Positions 60,301 to 64,000 of a DNA stretch of 64,000 nt are shown piece after piece; positions within the stretch are counted from its first letter, which is position 1, and each line of letters begins with the position of its first letter. A program made the translations under genes and the position numbers. This DNA is from CAWGJC01 sp965276665. GTDB taxonomy: Bacteria > Pseudomonadota > Alphaproteobacteria > Acetobacterales > Acetobacteraceae. The notes beneath the pieces were generated by a model. That model was not told the DNA's origin, made no database searches, and worked only from the letters and a program-made list of their open reading frames with translations. The stretch covers positions 1,612,001 to 1,676,000 of the forward strand of contig OZ255620.1 of the NCBI GenBank assembly GCA_965276665.1. The letters are read 5' to 3'.

Positions 60301-60330
60301 ACCCAGCAGACGCAGATGAAGCTGTTCTGA
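57325..60330 (+). CDS. Endonuclease Q-like PHP nuclease fused to a UvrD-type helicase
   Basis: 1001 residues. The N-terminal ~410 match the EndoQ/TIGR00375 family: His8/His10 (HADLHVHSKHS), CTEIS (Glu93), His108/109, PAHIWTPW (His164), SNSDAHSPG (Asp223, His225), and a small metal knuckle His274-x2-Cys277 / Cys293-x2-Cys296. Residues about 465-1001 are a superfamily 1 helicase: Walker A GPGSGKT (479-485), TFTRRVTQEL, DEFQD (643-647), GDPDQAIYGFRGAD, LTMHAAKGLEF and VAMTRARDRLY. EndoQ nicks 5' of deaminated or abasic bases, and a UvrD helicase could unwind from that nick; the joint role is inference. The linker is Ala/Glu-rich. It is divergent from the CoA-transferase gene. Confidence 0.88.
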   Translation: MHFHADLHVHSKHSRATSRDLDLEHLAWWAARKGIAVIGTGDCVHPGWLAEIGEKLVADGSGLFRLRPEIEAALWQTLPASCRNPVRFMLCTEISTIYKKGDKTRKIHHLIYAPDFATVDRLAARLARIGNIASDGRPILGLDSRDLLEIALDSGPGCYLVPAHIWTPWFAALGSQSGFDSIAECYGDLADAIFAVETGLSSDPAMNWRISSLDRFRLTSNSDAHSPGKLGREATRFTCEPGYDAIRHALQTGEGYGGTVEFFPEEGKYHLDGHRACQVRLDPRETLAQGGLCPACGRRVTVGVAHRVEMLADRAEPAPPPTAGAVASLVPLPEILAEIAGTGAASKAVSHAYDRATAALGPELAMLEELPIEEVAATAPLLGEALSRLRRGAVIRQAGYDGEYGVIRLFAEGELARARGGDLLFDAPRQSRARKAAEKATAPAPEMVAEPVSEAERIGLDPDQARAAAMPGPLAVIAGPGSGKTRMLTHRLARLAVDGKAASCLAVTFTRRVTQELRARLAGLLPAGATLPSVHSFHALGLRILRGHAELAGLGTDFRVASEQERAAVLGSPRLLSAVSALKRSGEAGTGEAAAAHVALRAAGRAGNWVDLDDLVSLAADLLEAHEPVRAAWRERFVHLCVDEFQDVDAAQYRLLRALAAPDADLCVIGDPDQAIYGFRGADATAFARLAADYPALRTLRLGRNYRSAAGIVAGAAAIVGGAPEPMRPSGHRIGLHAAASDRAEAGFVAATIEALLGGHDMLAAARTEESGPGNSALGFADFAVLYRTDQQAAVLREALDAAGIPFGKSTPAPILRQEAVPRLLAALDTNPDGELPARIAAAAAGLRAEIGPAPLAEAARWLTALAETAGDAARLHEAAALATEADFRDPRAARVSLLTMHAAKGLEFAVVFVLGLEEGLMPLAWGDAVDEAEERRLLYVAMTRARDRLYLTRAAQRSRRGKLAAALPSRFLRDLPASLTLVIDPRARRPLTQQTQMKLF

Positions 60331-60408
60331 GAGGCTGAGCGGCCGGGCGTTGCCTTGAACGGCGCGGTGCGGCGGCCGATGCTGCGCGGCGCGGGGCAAA
60401 GAGCGGGC

Positions 60409-62013
60409 ATGAGCGAGACCTTCGATTACATCGTCATCGGCGCCGGTTCCGCCGGGTGCCTGCTGGCCAACCGGCTCTCCGCCAATCCGGCGCATCGCGT
60501 GCTGGTGGTCGAATCCGGCGGTCCCGATAACTGGATCTGGTTCCACATTCCCGCCGGCTATCTCTTCGCGATCGGCAACAACCGCGCCGATTGGTGCTTC
60601 GAGACGGAAGCCGAACCCGGCCTTGACGATCGCCGTCTCGCCTATCCGCGCGGCCGCGTGCTCGGCGGCTGCTCGGCGATCAACGCGATGATCTACATGC
60701 GTGGCCAGGCCGCCGATTACGATGGCTGGCGCCAGCGCGGCCTCGCCGGCTGGGGGTGGGACGACGTGCTGCCCTATTTCCTCAAGCACGAGGACCACGC
60801 CGATCCGCCCGGTCCCGCGCACCGCCAAGGCGGCGAGCTGCGTGTCGAGTTTCCGCGCGTGCGCTGGGATCTGCTCGACCGGATCCGCGATGCCGCGGAA
60901 AGCGCCGGCATCCGCAAGATCGCGGATTTCAACGACGGCGACAATGAGGGCTCCTCCTACTTCCAGGTGACGCAGCGGCGCGGCCGGCGCTGGAGCGCCG
61001 CCACCGCCTTTCTCAAACCGGTGCTCCAGCGGCCCAATCTGCGGCTCGACATGCACACCGATGTCGAGCGCATCATCATCACCGAGGGCCGCGCGACCGG
61101 CCTCGTGCTCCGCCGCCAGGGCGAACGCCACGAGGTGCACGCGCGTGGAGACATCATCCTCGCCGCCGGCGCCGTCGGCTCGCCGGCGCTGCTGGAGCGC
61201 TCGGGCATCGGCGAGCCGGCCCAGCTCGCCGCCGCCGGCATCGCGCCGCTGCACGCGCGGCGCGGCGTCGGCGGTAATCTGCAGGATCATCTCCAGATTC
61301 GCCCGGTGTACCGCGTGCGGGGCGTGCGCACGCTGAACAGCGATTACTGGAATCTGTGGCGACGCGGGATGATGGGCGTCGATTACGCGCTGCGGCGGCG
61401 CGGACCGCTGACCATGGCGCCCTCGCAGGTCGGCGCCTTTGCCAGATCATCCGACCGCTACGCGACGCCCAATCTGGAATTCCATTTCCAGCCGCTCTCG
61501 CTCGACAAATGGGGCGAAGGCCTGCACCGCTACCCGGCCTTCACCGCCAGCGTCGCCAATGTGCGGCCGACCAGCCGCGGCAGCGTGCATGCGACCGACG
61601 TGGCCGATCCACGCGCCGTCGCGATCCGGCCGAACTATCTTTCGACGGAGGAGGACCGCATGGTCGCGATCGATGCGCTGAGGCTGGTCCGCCGCATCGT
61701 CGCGCAGCCGGCCCTCGCCGAATTCCATCCGACGGAAATGCTGCCCGGACCCGATTGCGCCGGGGACGCGGACCTGCTGGCGGCTGCCGGGCGGCTCGGC
61801 ACAACCATCTTCCACCCAGTGGGAACCGCGCGCATGGGCCTGCCCGACGATCCGGATGCGGTGGTCGATGCGCGGCTGCGGGTGATCGGGCTCGACGGTC
61901 TTCGCATCGCCGACGCCTCGGTGATGCCGACCATCACCTCCGGCAACACCAATGCGCCGACGATGATGATCGCGGAAAAGGGTGCGGCGATGATCCTGGA
62001 AGATGCGCGCTAG
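60409..62013 (+). CDS. GMC-family FAD oxidoreductase (choline dehydrogenase-like)
   Basis: 534 residues. N-terminal FAD loop DYIVIGAGSAGCLLANRL, the GMC signature RGRVLGGCSAINAMIYMRG, IILAAGAVGSPALLERSGIG (second signature), and the C-terminal active site HPVGTARMG with SGNTNAPTMM (catalytic His and Asn). It oxidises an alcohol; choline is only one possibility. The ATG at 60409 starts the FAD motif. The TAG stop is the left boundary of a nested R2/IS630/R1 composite shared with the convergent oxidase. Confidence 0.9.
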   Translation: MSETFDYIVIGAGSAGCLLANRLSANPAHRVLVVESGGPDNWIWFHIPAGYLFAIGNNRADWCFETEAEPGLDDRRLAYPRGRVLGGCSAINAMIYMRGQAADYDGWRQRGLAGWGWDDVLPYFLKHEDHADPPGPAHRQGGELRVEFPRVRWDLLDRIRDAAESAGIRKIADFNDGDNEGSSYFQVTQRRGRRWSAATAFLKPVLQRPNLRLDMHTDVERIIITEGRATGLVLRRQGERHEVHARGDIILAAGAVGSPALLERSGIGEPAQLAAAGIAPLHARRGVGGNLQDHLQIRPVYRVRGVRTLNSDYWNLWRRGMMGVDYALRRRGPLTMAPSQVGAFARSSDRYATPNLEFHFQPLSLDKWGEGLHRYPAFTASVANVRPTSRGSVHATDVADPRAVAIRPNYLSTEEDRMVAIDALRLVRRIVAQPALAEFHPTEMLPGPDCAGDADLLAAAGRLGTTIFHPVGTARMGLPDDPDAVVDARLRVIGLDGLRIADASVMPTITSGNTNAPTMMIAEKGAAMILEDAR

Positions 62014-62052
62014 AACGTGTTCCGTTCGCATTCGCTCACTCCACAGGCTCTA

Positions 62053-63094
62053 GAACGGGACTCGTTCACATGGAACCATAGCCGGAGTTGGCGAGGTAGT
62101 TGGCGCACTTGGTGGGGCTGAAGAGATCGAGCAGTTCGCCGACCCGTCGCCAGGTGGCCTCGACGCTGCGGGGCTGGGCTTTTCGCATGAGGTGCTTGAG
62201 CTTTGCGAAGACCTGCTCGATCGGGTTCAGGTCGGGGCTGTAGGGCGGCAGGAAGATGAGGTGCGCGCCTCTGGCTCTGATGGCGGCCCGCGCGGCCTTG
62301 CCCTTGTGGCTGCCCAGGTTGTCCATGACGACGACGTCGCCTGGTGACAGAGTCGGGGCGAGCTGGGTCTCGACATAGAGCAGGAACATCTCGCCGTTGA
62401 TGGGTCCGTCGATGACGAAGGGCGCGTCGATGCGGTCGTGGCGCAGAGCGGCGATGAAGGTGAGGGTCTTCCAGTGGCCGTAGGGCGCATGGCCCTTCAG
62501 GCGCTTGCCTCGAGGTCCCCAGCCGCGCAGAGGCGCCATGTTGGTCTTGACCCACGTCTCGTCGATGAACACCAGGCGCGAGGGTGCGATCCGGCTCTGG
62601 TAAGCCTTCCACCGCGCGCGCCGGCGGGCCACGTCAGGCCGCGTCTGCTCCTCCGGCAGCAGGGTTTTTTTTGAAGCTGAGCCCTTCGGCGTGCAGGAAC
62701 ACCCACACCGCCCGGGGCTGGGTCTTGATCCCCCGGTCCGCCAACTCGGCCGTCAGCCCTCTCAAGGTGACCGGGCCGGCGGCCACCCGCCGGCGAAGCC
62801 ACTCGGCGCATTCGCCCGATAGCGTTCGCGGCTTGCGGCCGCCGATCTTGTCCGGCTTCAACGAGCCCGTCTCCCGCTGGCGACGCACCCACTTGGAGAC
62901 GCACGACGGGCTGATCCGCAGCGCCGCCGCGATCTCGCGATGCGTCTCGCCCGCCGCCTTCCGCGCCAGCGCCCGAGATCGAAAATCCACCGAATAGGGA
63001 GCCGTCATCCACGCTGGCCTCCGCTCCAGCATGGAGGGTGAATCAGACATCCCCCGATTCGGGAATCCCGATTCCGTCAAATCGCGTCATGCTC
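62053..63094 (-). mobile_element. IS630-family insertion sequence
   Basis: A 1042-bp element flanked by TA on both sides (62051-62052 and 63095-63096), the target duplication expected of IS630/Tc1 elements. The terminal repeats are degenerate (GAACGGGACTCG at the left; GAGCATGACGCG read inward at the right). It encodes one transposase in two overlapping frames. Confidence 0.88.
62066..63008 (-). CDS. IS630 transposase, interrupted at an A8 run
   Basis: Frame 1 (62634-63008, MTAPYSVDFRSRALARKAAG) gives the helix-turn-helix part REIAAALRISPSCVSKWVRRQ. Frame 2 (to 62066) carries the DDE core: VFIDETWVKTNMAPLRGWGP, VVVMDNLGSHKGKAA, LPPYSPDLNPIEQVFAKLK. The two frames are out of register at an eight-A run (62665-62672) after SFKK. 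A seven-A run would join them, so the protein is either made by slippage on the A tract or is disabled by a one-base insertion. An in-frame ATG 24 codons before the chosen start exists. Confidence 0.85.
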
Positions 63095-63221
63095 TAGAGC
63101 ATTTTCACCTTCGGTGGAGTCGGCGCCGGCCCTCGTCCACCCGGCCCCCCAACGATAGTATACTTTCGAGGGAGGCCGGGTGGGGGCGAGGGCCGGCGCC
63201 GACTTAACTGAAAATGCTCTA
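63095..63221. repeat. R1 palindromic element (copy 5), complete
   Basis: TAGAGCATTTTCACCTTCGG with GGAGTCGGCGCCGGCCCTCG on the left; CGAGGGCCGGCGCCGAC, TTAACTGAAAATGCTC and TA on the right; an AGTATACT core. The arms can pair over about 50 bp. It lies directly against the IS630 right end, sharing one TA. Confidence 0.9.
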
Positions 63222-63282
63222 GCTCTCTGTTTTGGCGAGCATCGTTATCCGCTCGCACGAGTCCGTTCGAGCGGATGATGCT

Positions 63283-64000
63283 CTAATCGCCGAAGACGTG
63301 CTTCGCCATGAAGGCGTTGCGGAACTTGCCCTTCGGGTCGTGCTGCTTCGCCAGCATGCGGAAATCGTCGAGGCGCGGGTAGAGCGGCGCGAGGGTCGCC
63401 GCCGGTGCGTGCATCAGCTTGCCCCAATGCGGGCGGCCGCCGAGCGGGATCAACAACGCCTCGATCTCGCGGGTCAGCGCATCGACCGCCTCCGGCGCGC
63501 GCGACCAGGTGAAGTGGATCGCCACCGCGTCATGGCCATACGCCCCGCTCAGCCAGAGATCATCCGCCGCCATCGTGCGGATCTCGGTCGCCAGCAGCTG
63601 CTCGTCGATGCGCGCGCCGATTGCGTGCACCGCGCGCACCGCTTCGGGGAATTTCGCCCGCGGGACCATGTATTCGCTCTGGATCTGGTCGCTGACGCCG
63701 GGGTTGCGATCGCGGCGGAAATGCGCCAGCCGGTCCGACCACGGCCCGGCCACGCCGCCGAACGGATTGAGCCGGTCATTCGCATCGTCCCGCCCGCTCG
63801 ACACCTTGTGCATGGGCGCCGGAATGGCGCCGAGATGCGACACCGCAAGCTCCTCGGGCAAGCCCTCGGTGAGTCGCGTCTTCAACCACATCCGGTCGAC
63901 CTTCGGGCCGGACCATTTGGTCATCAGGCTCACGCTGTACGCGGCGGAGGAGACCGCCTGGTAGTTCTCGAACACGGTTTCCCACGGCAGATCGACGAAC
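63283..64000 (-). CDS. sugar-1,4-lactone / alditol oxidase-like FAD oxidoreductase, 3' part (runs off the window)
   Basis: About 238 C-terminal residues are visible. The ALO-type C-terminal domain is clear: QSEYMVPRAKFPEAVRAV, the conserved GGRPHWGKLM, and the ending RLDDFRMLAKQHDPKGKFRNAFM. Related proteins oxidise L-gulono-, D-arabinono-1,4-lactone or alditols such as xylitol with oxygen. The N-terminal FAD-binding (FAD_binding_4) half is outside the window. The TAG stop lies on the right TA of the nested R2 composite. Confidence 0.88.
   Translation of the reverse strand, partial: FVDLPWETVFENYQAVSSAAYSVSLMTKWSGPKVDRMWLKTRLTEGLPEELAVSHLGAIPAPMHKVSSGRDDANDRLNPFGGVAGPWSDRLAHFRRDRNPGVSDQIQSEYMVPRAKFPEAVRAVHAIGARIDEQLLATEIRTMAADDLWLSGAYGHDAVAIHFTWSRAPEAVDALTREIEALLIPLGGRPHWGKLMHAPAATLAPLYPRLDDFRMLAKQHDPKGKFRNAFMAKHVFGD

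Larger units (their letters stand above)
62011..63285. repeat. R2 element (copy 5) split by IS630 and an R1 element
   Basis: The first R2 half is at 62011-62052 (TAGAACGTGTTCCGTTCGC ... GGCTCTA) and the second at 63220-63285 (TAGCTCTCTGTTTTGGCG ... GATGATGCTCTA). Between them, at the internal TA, lie an IS630 and then a complete R1. The outer TAs supply the TAG stops of both convergent flanking genes. Confidence 0.85.

Overview
The window is GC-rich chromosomal DNA from an alphaproteobacterium, most likely of the Acetobacteraceae or a near relative. This rests on the codon bias, an NDUFS4-type complex I subunit, an aerobic-type cobalamin cluster with cobG and cobN, a TRAP transporter, and repeats that resemble alphaproteobacterial intergenic mosaic elements. 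The taxonomic call is inference.

Layout: (1) 1-5030: the 5' end of polA, a small zinc-finger gene, an alpha/beta-hydrolase lipoprotein, tRNA-Arg(CCG), a VOC protein divergent from a TetR regulator with two palindromic operators, and pepT. (2) 5133-12884: a fumarylacetoacetase-like enzyme, a CitE-like lyase with a CaiB-type CoA-transferase, an IS5-type remnant, a sugar-acid dehydratase-like enzyme, aquaporin Z and small stress or redox proteins. (3) 12911-19115: an AI-2E-type permease with a soluble tail, a phage Mu F-like remnant beside tRNA-Arg(TCT), NDUFS4, tRNA-Pro(TGG), a long structured inverted repeat, DUF192, a histone-deacetylase-like enzyme and methylisocitrate lyase. (4) 19265-24794: a tightly coupled accessory operon for molybdenum hydroxylases (coxG, moxR/coxD, coxE, a split xdhC/coxF, and a molybdopterin-binding/nucleotidyltransferase fusion), with no structural subunits in the window. 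(5) 24829-27439: an MFS exporter and a carbamoyl-amino-acid hydrolase-like nitrilase. (6) 27446-52139: an almost complete corrinoid regulon. It holds a riboswitch-controlled BtuFCD-type ABC importer, then cobC, cobS, cobT, cobB, cbiD, cobM, cobE, cobL, cobK, cobJ, cobI, cobH, cobG, cobN, cobW, a DUF1636 gene behind a second cobalamin riboswitch, then cobU, cobO, cobQ, cbiB, a threonine-phosphate decarboxylase and cobA. Blocks alternate between strands and overlap at their 3' ends. (7) 52093-57200: a TRAP transporter next to a second CitE-like/CaiB pair, probably for uptake and CoA-dependent cleavage of an organic acid. (8) 57325-64000: a fusion of an Endonuclease Q-like PHP nuclease with a UvrD-type helicase, a GMC oxidoreductase, an IS630 element nested in repeats, and the 3' part of a sugar/alditol oxidase gene.

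Two families of short TA-flanked palindromic elements run through the whole window. Here they are called R1 (about 120 bp, termini GAGCATTTTCA) and R2 (about 100 bp, termini GAGCATnnTCCGTTCG). They sit at gene ends, often exactly on a stop codon, and they nest inside one another and with IS elements.

The items most worth following up are the EndoQ-UvrD fusion, the stop-codon-targeting TA elements and their nested composites, and the alternating-strand, riboswitch-led cobalamin cluster in which cbiD appears with cobG and cobN.
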